Shown: positions 1 through 57,939, numbered from the stretch's first letter. The stretch: DNA of 64,000 nucleotides from Centropus unirufus (GCA_013397695.1 VYZI01000487.1:112224-176223); one strand, 5' to 3'. The notes: generated by a model not told the origin, from the letters alone. Numbers and translations are program-made.

Positions 1-118
1 CCTCACGTCATGGGATCCTCAAAGTCCCTTCCAACCTGGCCTTAAACACCCCCAGGGATGTGGCAGCCTCCACTGCTCTGGGCAACCTGGGCCAGCACTG
101 ACCCACCCTCACATTAAA
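1..118 (-). mobile_element. CR1 LINE fragment
   Basis: Reverse complement of the CR1 3' region (gggatgtggcagcctccact and ctctgggcaacctgggccag). The 3' end is cut by the window edge. Confidence 0.8.
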
Positions 119-1081
119 CGATTTCATCCTAATTGATATTAGAAATAATAGGATGTGATAATATCAAGAATGCCGGGTTGGTTGGGGTCTGTAGGGGCCC
201 AGACATTCTCCCTCCAGCAGTGCAGGAGACCCCAGCTCTGCCCACACGTGCCGTCCTCTTCTTCACCGTTCCAGACTCGATTGGGCTTTTCCTCTCCTCG
301 GCAGCCGTCGCAAACCGAACTCAGGATCACCTATTTATTATTCTCCCATTCATCCATCCCTGGCCCGATGTGGGACTAGCGGCACCTCAGGATCCACCTT
401 TTGGATACATGAGCACCCCTGGCTCCCCAGAGGCTCAATTATCCTTATTTTTTATTTGCTTTTATATTTCCTAACAGAAATACCTCGGGCGCCTTCGGAG
501 CAAGGCAACCCCTTGCAGCCCGGTGGCGATGGACTCGATCAGGAAGGGAGGGGAATGGGATGGCGAGGGACACCCAAAACCAGGGGGTTTTGGAGTAAAA
601 TGCTGTAGAATGTTGAAGATTCTAGACTTGTTCTTTTTATTTTTGTAAGGTATGTAGGATTTTTTTGTTGTTTTCTTTTTAACTACTCAGGAAAATAATT
701 ACCTCAGCAAAAAAAAAAGAATGTGTTTTTAAAAACGCTTTTTATCGTCTCAGAAAAAGGATAAAAAAAGAGATTTTTTTTTTTTTAAGAGTTTCTCAGA
801 CCAGCGACAAAGCTGCTTCATGCATTCACCTCCAAAGCGGGGGGGTGGAAGAAAGAAAGGATACAAAACTTGAAGCTGTTACAAAGATGAAAGTTGAATG
901 TATTTTGGGTGCTTTTTTTCACGTATATTATGCCATAATTTTATTTTAATTTGGTGTTTCTTTTGAACATTGTTATTGTAGTGTTTGGTGGAGTAACGTA
1001 TCTGCAACGGGAAGAGTGGTAGTGCCGTAGGTTGGACACTGTCACCAGCACCACTGTTTGGATCCACTGTTTGGGGCCATT
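119..1081. other. Intergenic, no gene seen
   Basis: Unique sequence, with A- and T-rich tracts at 655-790. No splice-bounded coding similarity recognised. Confidence 0.6.
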
Positions 1082-1795
1082 ATAGAATCACAGGTCTGGG
1101 TTGGAAGGGACCTCAAAGCTCATCCATTTCCACCCCACCTTGCCATGGGCAGGGACACCTCCCACTGCACCAGGGGCTCCAAGCCCCATCCAACCTGGCC
1201 TTCAACACCTCCAGGGATGGGGCAGCCACCACTGCTCTGGGCAGCCTGGGCCAGGGCCTCCCCACCTTCAGTGGGAAGAATTTTTTTCCTAATGTCTAGT
1301 CTAAATCTTTCCCTTTCCAATTTAAAGCCATTCTCGCTCATCCTATCACTCCAGGCCCTTGGAAAAAGTCCCTCCCCAGCTTTCCTGGAGCCCCTTTCAG
1401 CACTGGAAGCTGCTCTAAGGTCTCCCCGAAGCCTTCTCTTCTCCAGGCTGAACGACCCCAGCGCTCCCAGCCCATCCCGTTGTATGGGAGGTGCTCCAGC
1501 CCTCAGGTCATCACCGTGGCCTCCTCTGGACCTGTTCCAGAAGTTCTGTATCCTTCATATGTTGGAGATTCTAGAACTGGACACAGGGCTCCAGGTGAGG
1601 TCTCACAAAAGCCGTGTAGAGGGGGGAATCCCATCCCTCCCGGCTGGCCATGCTGCGTTGGATGCAGCCCAGGACTCTGTTGGCCTCCTGTGCTGTGAGC
1701 ACTCATTGCTGGCTCATGTCAAGCTTCTCGTCAATCAGCAGCCCAAGTCCTCCTCCACCAGGCTGCTCTCAATCACGTCATCCCCCATCGTGTAC
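1082..1795 (-). mobile_element. CR1 LINE fragment, long
   Basis: Starts tagaatcacaggtctgggtt, continues through the standard CR1 3' sequence, and runs on to upstream CR1 sequence (ctcctccaccaggctgctct). About 0.7 kb, 5' truncated. Confidence 0.85.
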
Positions 1796-1856
1796 TGAAA
1801 CCACGACAGCTGATAGTTCTCAGATATAGCTCCTATTTGATCAATATATATTTGAT

Positions 1857-2045
1857 ATATTGTGGAATCATTGGGTGGTTTGGGTTGGAAGGGACCATGA
1901 CGGTCATCAAGTCCAACCCCTGCAGTGGGCAGGGACATCTTCAACCAGATCAGGTTGCCCAAAGCCCCAGTCAACCTGACCTTGAATGTTCCCAGGGATG
2001 GGGTGATCCTCCAGCATGTCCTGCTGCATCCCAGCTGCCCCCCGC
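1857..2045 (-). mobile_element. CR1 LINE fragment, older subfamily
   Basis: ggaatcattgggtggtttgg, then gggacatcttcaaccagatc, the variant resembling the copy at 28152. Separated from the previous copy by about 60 bp. Confidence 0.8.
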
Positions 2046-2375
2046 CCAACCCTGCATTAGAGGGGTTGGAGTATTTTTCCAATTAAAGAAAATATTCATT
2101 TTTATGTGTATTTTTTAGAGCTCTATCTCATTCTTGGGGGGGAGGCAGCAGCTCCAGGGTTGCCCACCGGCCACTGCTCAGGGCAGCCCCCCCGCAACCT
2201 CAGGGTCTGCATACGCAGAGGATATGTGAGCTCCCTCCCTACCCCCAGTCTGCCATTTTGGGGCCGTTTACCCCATTTTTTCACAGTTACCTTTGTGCAA
2301 AGGGCATTATGGGGGGCGTGGGACAGATGCCCTCCCTCTCTCCAAAAAGTGGTGCTGGGGTCCTGAAGCCTTTTT

Positions 2376-2402
2376 ATTATTAATATTATTATTATTATTA
2401 TC
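2376..2402. repeat. ATT microsatellite
   Basis: Run of about seven to eight ATT units, slightly interrupted. Confidence 0.85.
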
Positions 2403-2670
2403 CTATTTGACTTTGTACACTCACTGTAACCATTTCTACCTCATTTTGCAACATATTTGTACATGAAAGTATTTAATTCATGGCTTATTAATGTCAGGAG
2501 AGAGAAATGCTTTAGAACTGCAATGGTCTACCTCAAGAAATGCTGTATTTTAAGAAAGAAAAGTATTACACAGTATTAAAGAGATTACCTGAAACCTGCC
2601 CAGCCTTTGCCCAGTGTTCCTCTCTCTCTGCCCCCCCCGGCAATTTTAGAGCCCGGGGGGGGGCTGCAGG

Positions 2671-2770
2671 NNNNNNNNNNNNNNNNNNNNNNNNNNNNNN
2701 NNNNNNNNNNNNNNNNNNNNNNNNNNNNNNNNNNNNNNNNNNNNNNNNNNNNNNNNNNNNNNNNNNNNNN
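2671..2770. other. Assembly gap (100 N)
   Basis: Exactly 100 N, a usual placeholder for a gap of unknown size, preceded by C8 and G9 runs that are hard to sequence. Confidence 0.99.
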
Positions 2771-4466
2771 GATGGGGGAGCCAGATGCGCCCTGTACCAG
2801 GGGGACACGGTGGCATCCATGCCCAGTGCCCAGGAGGTGTCCCAGAGCCTTCGTGCTGGTGCATCCAGAACAAAGCTGCAGCCCCAGCCTTGTCTCAGGA
2901 CCCCTGAGCTTACCACGCTATGAATAAATTTCTTGGTGGCTGCACGGCGAAGTCACGAGCTGGAAAAATGGGAGGAAGGATCCCTCCTCTTCCTTCTCTT
3001 CCAGCAAAGGGAGGCTGGGCTCTTCTCCACCTGCTCCAAGGATGCTGTGTGAATCCCTGCTCCAGAACCTTGCAGATGCTCTTTGTGCCTTGGCTTTGTC
3101 CGAGGCGAGGTTTGGGGTTCACCCTCCCCGCAGGTCCCACGGGGCCGCTGTTGGCCTTCAGAGGGGCCTCCTGGCTGAGCTGTGTTTGGTTTCGTGACGC
3201 AGCGCGGCAGTATCTGGCACTGGGTCTCTCTCTGTGAGCACCAGGATGAGGAGACAGGGATGGGGAGCCCCCTCCCCGGGGATCGGCTGCATCCCCCAGC
3301 ACTGGGGGGTGATCCTGCCCGGGATGACGGTGTCGGGCCGTGTCTGCCTGCCTCAGCCGGGGAAAACGCTGGGCTTGGCCACGGGCTGCTCTGAGGCAGC
3401 GGCTTCCCAGCATCCCGGGCTGCTCAAGTGAATTTGCAGCTGGTCTCCAACCTTTTGGAGTCTCCATTCCACCAAATTCATGAAACCCACACGGTCTTCC
3501 CAAATCCAGGCCAAGTCCCGAGCAGGACACCGGGCTGGCAGCACTGGCATTCCTGGAATTCCTCCCCATCCCAGCCAGGCCACATGTGCTGCTCTCCCAA
3601 CGTCCCCTTGGCCGGGACAGTGGGACACACAGAAGCATTTCCTCCTGCCCTGGTGCCTCTGCATTTCCAGCCTGGAGAGACCTGGGTGGGTTTGGCCACT
3701 CTGTGACCTCTATGGGCACAGCACGGTGACAGCACCTGAACCGAAAATACCAGAACCTCCCCAAGAGAAGCTCCTGAATCTTTTGGCAATGGGGATGTCG
3801 AAGAGCATTTCCAGGAGCAACGGCAAGATGATGCCGGTCTTTGAGGAGATGGAGGGGAATCACAGCTTTTGGCAGAACTCGGATTAAAAGCGGCGGGGCT
3901 GGTGGGAGGCGGCGTGGCCGCGGCTGCATTGCCACCTCGTGGCCATGGGGCCCTGGCCCAGACCCTCAGCAAAACCGGTTCCCTTAACGTCACCTCTGCG
4001 CCTTTGGTTTGGGGTGAAAACTCAGGTTCCTAGGGAAGTGCACAGGGGTTCTGTGTCCCCTCCACTCCTTGAGGAGGGAAAGGGGAGCTGCTTCCTTTGC
4101 CTTGGGGCTTTTGGGAGGGAGAACAGGGTGGTAGAGATGTCCTGGGGGAGCAAACACCTACCCTTGCTCTTGCAAAAGCGCCAGCGGGGAAGTGGGGATG
4201 ATGAGCCCGGGCAGCCTCAGCCCAGCCAGGGCCCATGGGCACAGGCAGGATGCCCCAGGGTGAGGACATGGGAAGCTAAGGCTGTCCATCTGGATGGACA
4301 GGCAGACATCACTGCCAGTGCCGAGGGTGTCCTGAAGCCTCCCACAGACAGCATTACATTTCTAGCCCTTTGGTTTGGCTCAGCTGGGAATCCAGGACCC
4401 ATTTGGCCTGTCCCCACATCCCCAGTGCCCAACTGGACTGCTCAGATGGGCTGAACTGGGGAGGGA

Positions 4467-4745
4467 TCATAGAATCCTGGAATGATTTGGATTGGAAGGG
4501 ATCTCAAATCTCATCCAGTCCCACCTCCTGCCACGGGCAGGGACACGTCCCCCTGCATCAGGGGCTCCAAGCCCCATCCAACCTGGCCTTCAACACCTCC
4601 AGGGATGGGGCAGCCGCCGCTGCTCTGGGCAACCTGGGCCAGGGCCTCCCCAACCTCACTGTGAAGATTTTTTTTCCTAATGTCTACTGTAAATCTTTCC
4701 CTGTCCAATTTAAAGCCATTCCTCCGGATCCTGTCACTGCTGGGA
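4467..4745 (-). mobile_element. CR1 LINE fragment
   Basis: catagaatcctggaatgatt at the 3' end, through the usual CR1 body. It ends about 200 bp upstream of the TMDD1-like ATG, so any promoter there is short or overlaps the element. Confidence 0.85.
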
Positions 4746-4941
4746 GTGACGCCAGGAGGAATGCCAGGCTGGAGGCGAGGGCTGAGCAGGGCTGCAGTGA
4801 CACGGACAGGAGATGCCCAGCCCTGTGAGGACAGGGGACGCAGTGCCAGGGGATACGTCCCTGGCTTGTGATGTCAGCATGGGACAGGATGGGGCAGCTT
4901 GGCATTCCGGGCCCACATCGCTGCTGAGGAGCACCCGAGCC

Positions 4942-5610
4942 ATGGCAGCACCCGTGGGCCTCATCCTGCTCCTGCTGGTGCCAGGGGCCTGGGGCGAGGA
5001 CACGGTAGCAGCCAACGTGGGCCTCCACACCGTGAGCCGCATCGGCGCGCTGCTGTCCCCCTCCGAGTGCCGCTGGCTGCGGCGGCAGCTGGCGGGGCCT
5101 GACCGGGACCTGGGGCACCAGGAGCTGGAGCAGCTCTCTGAGGAGAACCCCATCCCTCCTCACCACGGACGGCGCATCCGCAGCCCCCGGGGGTGCTCAG
5201 CCTCCCTGCGGGAATGGCTGAGGACAGAGGGAGACGTGGTGACCTGGGACCGGCTGGCCCGCAGCCTGCGCCGGGTCGGACGCTTTGACATCGCCCGGGA
5301 GCTGGGGAAAAACCTGAACCAGGACCGGAGCCTGGAGCTGCGGAGGAACGTGGAGGAGTACGGCCACAGCGTGCAGCACCCCAGCTCCCCGCGGCTGCCG
5401 GGGGGCGAGCGGCGCGGCATGAGAGCCTTGGAGGGGCAGCGGGGCGACCTGCGCTTCGAGAGGCGGCCACCTCCCCGCTACACCCGCAGCCTCCTGGGCT
5501 GGGTTGGACCTGTGGCCTTGGGCATCCTGGGAGGCTTCCTCACCTCCCTCCTCTTCTCTGTGGCCGCAGTGTACTCCTGTTGCTGGATGCTGAGCATGGA
5601 CGCCACCTGA
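4942..5610 (+). CDS. TMDD1: Death-domain membrane protein, probable TMDD1
   Basis: Single-exon frame of 222 residues. I chose the ATG at 4942 because it starts a clear signal peptide (residues 1-18, MAAPVGLILLLLVPGAWG) in a strong context (gagccATGG); the frame stays open back to 4813. Residues 25-70 read VGLHTVSRIGALLSPSECRW and on. Residues about 84-143 (SLREWLRTEGDVVTWDRLAR, then RELGKNLNQDRSLELRR) look like a death domain. A hydrophobic segment at about 185-212 is followed by a short tail, so the protein is probably type I with the death domain on the signal-peptide side. That is unusual, since death domains normally act in the cytosol. I recognise the layout as TMDD1 (transmembrane and death domain 1), whose function is unknown. 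It lies tail to tail with SCN8A. The symbol is from memory of the family and not verified. Confidence 0.72.
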   Translation: MAAPVGLILLLLVPGAWGEDTVAANVGLHTVSRIGALLSPSECRWLRRQLAGPDRDLGHQELEQLSEENPIPPHHGRRIRSPRGCSASLREWLRTEGDVVTWDRLARSLRRVGRFDIARELGKNLNQDRSLELRRNVEEYGHSVQHPSSPRLPGGERRGMRALEGQRGDLRFERRPPPRYTRSLLGWVGPVALGILGGFLTSLLFSVAAVYSCCWMLSMDAT

Positions 5611-5672
5611 GACTGGGATGTCACCCAAACTAGAGCATCACCCAGGAGCGGCCGGAGAGAAAAATGAGACCA

Positions 5673-5678
5673 AATAAA
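5673..5678 (+). terminator. Polyadenylation signal of the TMDD1-like gene
   Basis: AATAAA 63 nt after the stop, followed about 20-30 nt later by a GT-rich stretch (5700-5711), the usual layout of a cleavage site near 5695. Confidence 0.75.
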
Positions 5679-5941
5679 ACCTTGTGTTTCCGAGACCAAC
5701 CCTGTGTGTTCTTCTGGACAGGGAGGGTCTCATCCTTGGCTTGGGTCCTGCTGCAGCGTCCAGGGCTGGATCATCACCATTATCCCCAGGTGGGCTGGAG
5801 ATGTCCCCATTTGTCACCAGATGCCAGAGCCCTACGGCAGGGAGGGAACCGGGCAGGGTGTTCACTGCAGCCCCCCTGCCCAGCAAGGGGGCTCCCCACA
5901 ACCAGGGAGACGACAAGCACTCTCTGCTGGGTCATTATGCC

Positions 5942-6007
5942 ATAACACCAAGCACCTGGTGTTAATTATTCATGGCAGAGAGGTTAATTATAACACCAGA
6001 CACCTGC
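5942..6007. repeat. Short palindrome and direct repeat
   Basis: TAACACCA (5943-5950) and TGGTGTTA (5957-5964) form an 8 bp stem with a 6 nt loop. The 18 bp at 5942-5959 recur imperfectly at 5990-6007. Confidence 0.6.
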
Positions 6008-6212
6008 ATCACTGTTGTGGTAGAGGTGGTTTGTGCTGCCTGGTGTTGTCCTGGACAATGGTTTTGGCTTTTTTGAGGCCAGGAACTATTCGAGCTGCTG
6101 ATGGTTTGGAATCTTTGCTCTCTTCCTGCTCCATCTCTCACTGCAGGTTTGGTTGCTTCTCTCTGTTTCTGAGCCAAGGAACTCCCATGAAGGAACTAAA
6201 ACTCACAAGATG

Positions 6213-6384
6213 GGCTGCCCAGAGGGGACTGGTGGCTGCCCCATCCCTGGAGGTGTTGAAGGCCAGGTTGGATGGGTCTTGGAGCCCCTGGTGCAATGGG
6301 AGGTGTCCCTGCCCATGGCGGGGGGGGTGAACCTTTATGGGTTTGAGGTCCCTTCCAACTCAAACCATTCTATGATTTGATTGC
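6213..6384 (+). mobile_element. CR1 LINE fragment
   Basis: Sense CR1 3' end, ggtggctgccccatccctgg to the terminal caaaccattctatgatttg. Confidence 0.85.
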
Positions 6385-7130
6385 AACTCACCTTCCCTGA
6401 TGCGTGAAAAGCCTGGATGTGCCCTGCCAGGGCTGGTATGAGCTTTGTGTTGAGACTGCATGGGTTTCAAAGCTGTGACTTTTCCCACAGCTGAGGAGTT
6501 TGGGTTCTCCTTCTGGGCAGGGTCTGGGTGTCTATGCTTTGGCTCAGCCTGACTTGGTAAAGTTGGAGCCCTGACTCTGCTGGTGGTTCCTGCTTCTCTA
6601 GAAGTGAGGATCAGGGTGAGCTGGGGCTGGAGGAGTTTTAGGGATGCAGGGAAGCTGATTGCTACTGTTCAAAGGCAACAGAATGACCAGGGCAGCCAGG
6701 AGAAGTTGTTAAAATGAGATGAACATTCCTCTTTATTGCAAATTCCAAAGTTAAAAGATGTACAGTACAAAGGAACTCAAAGTTCAGACATGGAACTCCC
6801 AGGTTTATCCCCTTCTTCCTCCCTCAGCTTCATGTTCCTCCTTTCTTCAGGTAAATCTGAACAGAGAATAAAACCTGGGAGCAAAAGGGGGGAGTAGAGC
6901 AGAGGGACAACCAGGGGCAGTCAGCAAAGTGAGAGGCTTTGGCTCCCTAGGAATGTGGGAGCTGGAGGGTGTCTGTAGCAGCATCTTTGTCCCCTCTCCA
7001 GTGCCCAGCTCTGGCTGCGCACACCTTGGCACCTCTGAGTCTTGATGCATTACACTTGATCCCTAATTAAGCCTCACAACACCCCTGTGAGGTAGGGAAT
7101 GAGACACCCAGTTTACAGATGGATTGAACT

Positions 7131-7157
7131 GGGATGGGAGGCGGGAGGCGGGAGGCG
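7131..7157 (+). repeat. GGGAGGC tandem repeat, G-quadruplex motif
   Basis: Five GGG runs separated by 1-4 bases, built from three GGGAGGC units. Confidence 0.6.
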
Positions 7158-8314
7158 TTTCTCCTTCCCTGGACCCCGTGCCATGCATGAGGCTGTGTCT
7201 GCTGTAGGGGACACCCCTCCTGCACACACCCAGCTCTGTAAAATCACAACATGCAGCAAACTGGCAATGAGGAAATTATTTTTGTTTGACTTGACTTGTT
7301 TTTAAACCATCAAACCCGTGGTGCTGGCTCTGTGTGACTCACTGGCCCGGTGAGGTGCGGGGTAGCGCAGCCACGCTCCGTGTCTGCGAGCACTGGGGGC
7401 TCCCTAAGCCGGCTGGTCTTACCCGAGCAGCAAAATTCACATTTATTGAATGTTTTGGCCCCAAACCCTAATAGGAAAAATAATTCCCAGGTTCTGCCTT
7501 GGCCACTTGACTTGAAACAACTTCAGGTTAAATCCTGCCCTGCTGAGGCGGAGCTGGTCCCGAGCTTGTGCCCTATTCAACCCTTTGGGTTCAGAGGTGG
7601 GGGAAAAGTGGATGGGGGCGATGAGCTGAGGGTGGGTTGTGGGCATCTGGGTCACCTCCCATTGGCTGCACCCCTGTTCAGGGCTCTTGGGCACCGTGAG
7701 CAGCAGGACCTCACGCGTGGGGTGGGGAAAGGCCCCACTGACCAGCCCTTGTTGCTGCATGGGGCACCCCTCTGGTGCACTCTGGTTCCGCAGAAAGCAA
7801 GCAGGGACCAGGACGTGGAATTGTGGTCAGGACATGCGTGAGTTGCAGTGGGAGCTACCCCCACATGGCCCATGCATGCGCGCTCCTGGCTTCCAACCTG
7901 CCCCCACATCGTACGGCCAAGGGAAGCAGTAGATGGGGAAGGGCTGGCTCGTCTTTTGAAGTGACTTTAACACAAGCCTTGGGGGCTGCAGGGTGAAGCA
8001 TCACAAGGTTAGGTCCTCCCTTGCCAGAGCAGGGCCCTGTGTTTGGAGCAAAGGACATTGATGGGTTCGGCATGGCCACCTCCTGCTGCAGAGCCAGAGC
8101 CCCGCACCCACACTGACCCTGGGCAGCACCACGTGGGGAACAGGCAGAGCCGACATCAAATACCAAACCCCTTCCAACTGCACCTGCTCTGTTCTCTTGG
8201 GGCAAAACCGCACTAAAGAAGCCTTGCAGGAAGCCTGGGGGGGAGGCAGAATGCACCCAGTCAAATAATTGGGACACCAAGACGAGCTTACCTTGTACAG
8301 TGAAAAGGGTAACT

Positions 8315-8320
8315 TTTATT
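8315..8320 (-). terminator. Candidate distal polyadenylation signal AATAAA of SCN8A
   Basis: AATAAA on the - strand at the edge of the AT-rich, repeat-free block that follows the stop codon. Competing tttatt matches on the + strand lie within 8450-9560. Confidence 0.3.
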
Positions 8321-10636
8321 TGATTCTCTTTTGGCTTATAGTAACGCATTTGTTCATCATGTTGGGTTAAGATCATTATGAGCCACCATGCAATTCCTAA
8401 TACACTAATTATTGATCTTCACTATTGATCTTTTACAGCTTTAACATTTCAATTGATTTATTTTTTATTTTTTTAATTTTTTTTCAGCAGAAAATTAAAG
8501 AATTCAAACTCGGGCATGGCCTCTACGCAACATCATGGGTTTATTTGTAGTGGGTTTTGTTCAACATCTGCTTCTATCGTTTAAAACAGAAAGGTGAACA
8601 GGAAAAGTGAAGAAAGCAGCTTGAGTTGGTGTTGATCTTTATCGCCCTTCCCCTCTCTGCGCATTGAAGAGAGGGCACAGCTTAACCCAAAAGGGAGGAT
8701 TTTGGACATGGGGGAAGGGAGTACTTGTAGTCTTGATTTTTGGCTATGTCTTTTTAACACCACCCCCTTGGTTTATTCCTCCAGCCCTGGATCCAATTCA
8801 ATGTTTGAACTGGGAGGTTTGTGTATGACCCCAATGTCTCTAATGCTCTTTGACCAAAAGTTCCTCTCTGTCCTCGCCTTCACCCCATGAAGCTGTACAG
8901 AAACCCATTGCTTTCAGCACGCGTGACCTGAGCCAGATGGAAAGATCTGGCAAACCAAGAGAGAAGAAACGACCCAACCCCACCCCACCCCAACCCTTGG
9001 AGCAGCGGGATCGATCCCAGCCAACAAATGGTTGAAGAAACACAATCCCATGTCTTCTCAGCAACAACGACAGCCACCACCACCACTGGCCTCATGCGCT
9101 TAAGACAGATCTAAAGGTAAAAAAAAATAAACTTCTCTACGTGGTTTGAAGGGAGTTTTTATTTTAAAGTAATTAAGTAGCTTAATGAAATTGCCAGCAC
9201 AAACGCTAAACGAACCAAGCTTCACCTACGAGTCAGTAGCCCAGCTCAAGAACAAGGAGGACATTTCACCAAATCTTGCATAGAAGTGGTCAACTTATTG
9301 CACGTTGGAACCCAAAAAATAGAGACTTTTGCTGTCGCAAAGATCACTTGCAATAAAGCTTTTTAAATCTAGTTTGGGGGGAGGGTTTGGTTTGTATTTA
9401 TGTGGATTTTTTACCTTTGGGGCTGTTTCCTGGCTCTCTAAAGTTGAAGGAAAAACCGAAAACTATTAAAAAAATAAAAATAACCATGGACAATGGCAAA
9501 AGCCAGAAGCCATTCTATTCTTTTTTTTTTTTAGTTCTTTGTATTTACAAAAAGGCATGCCGATAAAATAAACTGATATATTACAGTATTTATAATATTC
9601 TCTTAAAAAGTTCAACCATACTTTTCAGCTATTTTTTTCTTTTGTGTTTTTTTTTTGTGCTGTTTACAATGGAGCCTGTACAAATGTGTTGGGGTTTCTT
9701 GGTTATTTTACATTGTAGCCTAGGAGCAACTGGGGCAAAAGCTGGCAGGGGGTAGAAAAGGGTCCTTGCTGTGTTCCGGGGGGGCAGCGGAACTGCTCCG
9801 CCGGCATGGCGATGGCTCGGCCGTGCTGAGGCTGCTGGCCGTGGCACAGATGGCTGCTGGATGGCTTCCTGCTCACTTTTGGTTTTTGGAAGTGATTCCT
9901 GTCACTCTCTGGGTTGTGAGATTATGCCAAAAAAAACAACAACAAAAAAAAAACAACCCACAAACAAACAAACAAACCCAAAAAAAAACCAACGGAGATT
10001 GAGCCTGCCATCATGTTCTGATCTCTTGGGATTATTTCTGCTAGTCTGGGTACCCGATGTTTGGTCCAACCTTGGCACCTCAGCAGGGCTGAACTCTCAT
10101 TTCCCAGGCTGTGGTGCTGCTCTCCTACGCTGGGAGAAGACCCATGCTTGTCCCAGAAGGCAAACATCTCAACCAGAGATGGCTTTACTTGTGAGGGCGC
10201 CAAGGGACTGGATCTGGGGATGGCTGAGAAAAAAGAAATGGTTGGAGCTGGCAATGCCACCGTGGGCATCGCTGACTGCTGCAGCGGGACCAGGCAAGAG
10301 GTAGCTCCAAGTCCCACCCAACCTGCGGGGCCCAGTTGCCATTCTATGAAGTGTAAGAAATGGGAAGTGAAGGCACCTGACAGCCGGCCCTCCATCCTGC
10401 ACCCCGTGGCACCTCCTTAGAAACTCCGTGGCTCCATGAGTGAGAACCACGCAGCAGCAACGGGCAGAGCTGCAAAAACCAATACCAAGGGAGGGGACAG
10501 GGAAGCTTAGAGTCGTCTGCACACCTCAGCATCCCTCCCGGAGTTGGAATCCTAATGGCTGGGGGACAACTGAGCACTGGGAGCCACGGCCCCCGCTACT
10601 GGGATTGCTTTGGGTAAGCACCCCAAATTTCTACCA

Positions 10637-10692
10637 GTAGAGATAAGACACCGCTTTTCCTTTTTTTTTGTTTTTTTAGTACTTATCTCTAC
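10637..10692. repeat. Inverted repeat in SCN8A 3' UTR
   Basis: GTAGAGATAAG at 10637-10647 has its exact reverse complement at 10682-10692, giving an 11 bp stem around a 34 nt T-rich (A-rich in the mRNA) loop. Confidence 0.7.
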
Positions 10693-11997
10693 CAATGAAG
10701 TGTCTGTGCTGCACGACGGAAGCTGAACAATAATTACTATTAATGATCGATATTTCAGGATACAAAGGAATTTACTGCCTGGGACTGAAGCCCTAGAGGT
10801 TGGTTTTTACAGTGACAGAGTAGAACAAGCCATTCTCAGTTCTCATTGTCTCTCAGGTGAGGTCCAGAGCAGTGTTTGGGTTTTGTTCTAGTTCAGTGTG
10901 CAAAAAACAATGGCTGAATGGGCAAAAAAAAGACTCATTCTTCACTACACACGCACAGTTATTTCATCTGCTTGGCTCTTTTTGTTGGTTGGGGGGGGGG
11001 TTAGTTTTTTTTTGTTCTACTGGTGGGTCTAGGAGCGCTCGCTAAGGATGGGCAGTACCAGTGAAGGGCATGGTTCTCCGGACCGGTTCTCTCCAAGTAC
11101 AGTGTCTGGCAGTCAGTGGAGTGCCTCGACTTTATGGCTTAACGCACTGCCATGGCCAGGTTCACCGAGGGGCTTGTGGGCTCGTGGTTCCTCATGCATG
11201 GTTCCTGGTCGCCGCATGCCGTCATGCAAGTCGGTTTTAGGCATTGAACGAGCACTTTTGGGGCGGGCTGAGGGGATCAGCCCGAGCTGACTCCGGACTG
11301 AAAGCACCCACTGACCCCATCTCCCAAACCAAGTAAAGCCCATGTAGAAAGTCGAATGCAGAGAATAAATAAACTATGACAATTAAATGGCATGGGTTAA
11401 ATGCTGGCGGGGAAAGGTGGTTCTTTTTCCTTTTTTAACATTTTTCTTTTTTTCTCTCTTTTTTCACTGCTTAACTAATGCAAACCTAGTTTTGTATGAA
11501 CAAACTCTTGAACCATCATGACTTCTGGGGTTTTTTTTTCTTTCAATAATAATAACAAAATGGGAAAATAAAATCCTTTTTTTTTTTTTTTTTGGCTGCT
11601 TTGGAAAAGATATGAATCCCAGCAGCAGGTTGTGTTGCTGTGTGAGGGGGTGTGTGTGTTTTGTTTTGCTTGTTTGTCCTAAGTTGCATTGACTGATGTG
11701 GAACATGCAGTATCCACCTGCCCGAACAATAGAAAAATCCTTTTTTTTTTTCCTTTTTTTTTTTTAGTGTGTTTAACTGTTTGTTTACAAGGGTCCTTTA
11801 AAGAGGTGGTAGGTCACTGCTTTAGATGCAACGCTGTCACACAGGAAGCAGACTATGTTTGGTATAAGATCTTCAGGTAAGGTGTCTCCACAGCTGTTCT
11901 GTATTGATATTATTTCATGAAGTTTGTAAACAATCTTTTCACTCGCAAATAGTTTCATGTGTACAACTATGTGATTTTTGTTTTGTTTTGTTTTATC

Positions 11998-57939
<45,942 letters not shown>

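Larger units (their letters stand above)
2046..4466. other. Intergenic GC-rich stretch, no gene assigned
   Basis: Contains an ATT microsatellite (2376-2402), a gap, and GC-rich sequence. Several long open frames overlap on both strands at 2900-3990, but none resembles a known protein. Confidence 0.5.
5700..8289. other. Intergenic region between convergent genes
   Basis: One CR1 (6213-6384), a small palindrome (5943-5964), a G-rich repeat (7131-7157) and a - strand AATAAA at 6732-6737. No protein-coding segment recognised. The - strand AATAAA could be an alternative SCN8A end or belong to a non-coding transcript. Confidence 0.5.
8290..11997 (-). other. SCN8A: Probable SCN8A 3' UTR
   Basis: AT-rich sequence directly after the stop, with no CR1 insertions and many T-runs and A/T-rich tracts (for example 9931-9995 and 11578-11595). 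A sense-strand AATAAA at 8315-8320 is a plausible polyadenylation signal, but several others lie closer to the stop. Length and freedom from repeats fit the long 3' UTR of mammalian SCN8A. The distal limit is a guess. Confidence 0.5.

Noticed and set aside
1058..1798. 246-codon + strand frame
   Set aside because: Antisense of a CR1 fragment. The same peptide patterns (HPTWPSTPPGMGQPPLLW) appear at many other CR1 copies in the window.
2540..2923. Open frames running through the first N gap
   Set aside because: They depend on unknown bases being read as open sequence.
3480..3887. + strand frame ending GKMMPVFEEMEGNHSFWQNSD
   Set aside because: The last 40 residues look less biased than the rest, but there is no acceptor-bounded exon, no recognisable family and an opposing open frame. 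Not enough to call a gene or pseudogene.
2910..3935. 341-codon open frame on the - strand, and overlapping frames on both strands
   Set aside because: The region is GC-rich, where long frames occur by chance in several phases at once. The product is low-complexity Pro/Arg/Ala-rich, resembles no family I know, and has no supporting splice or polyadenylation signals.
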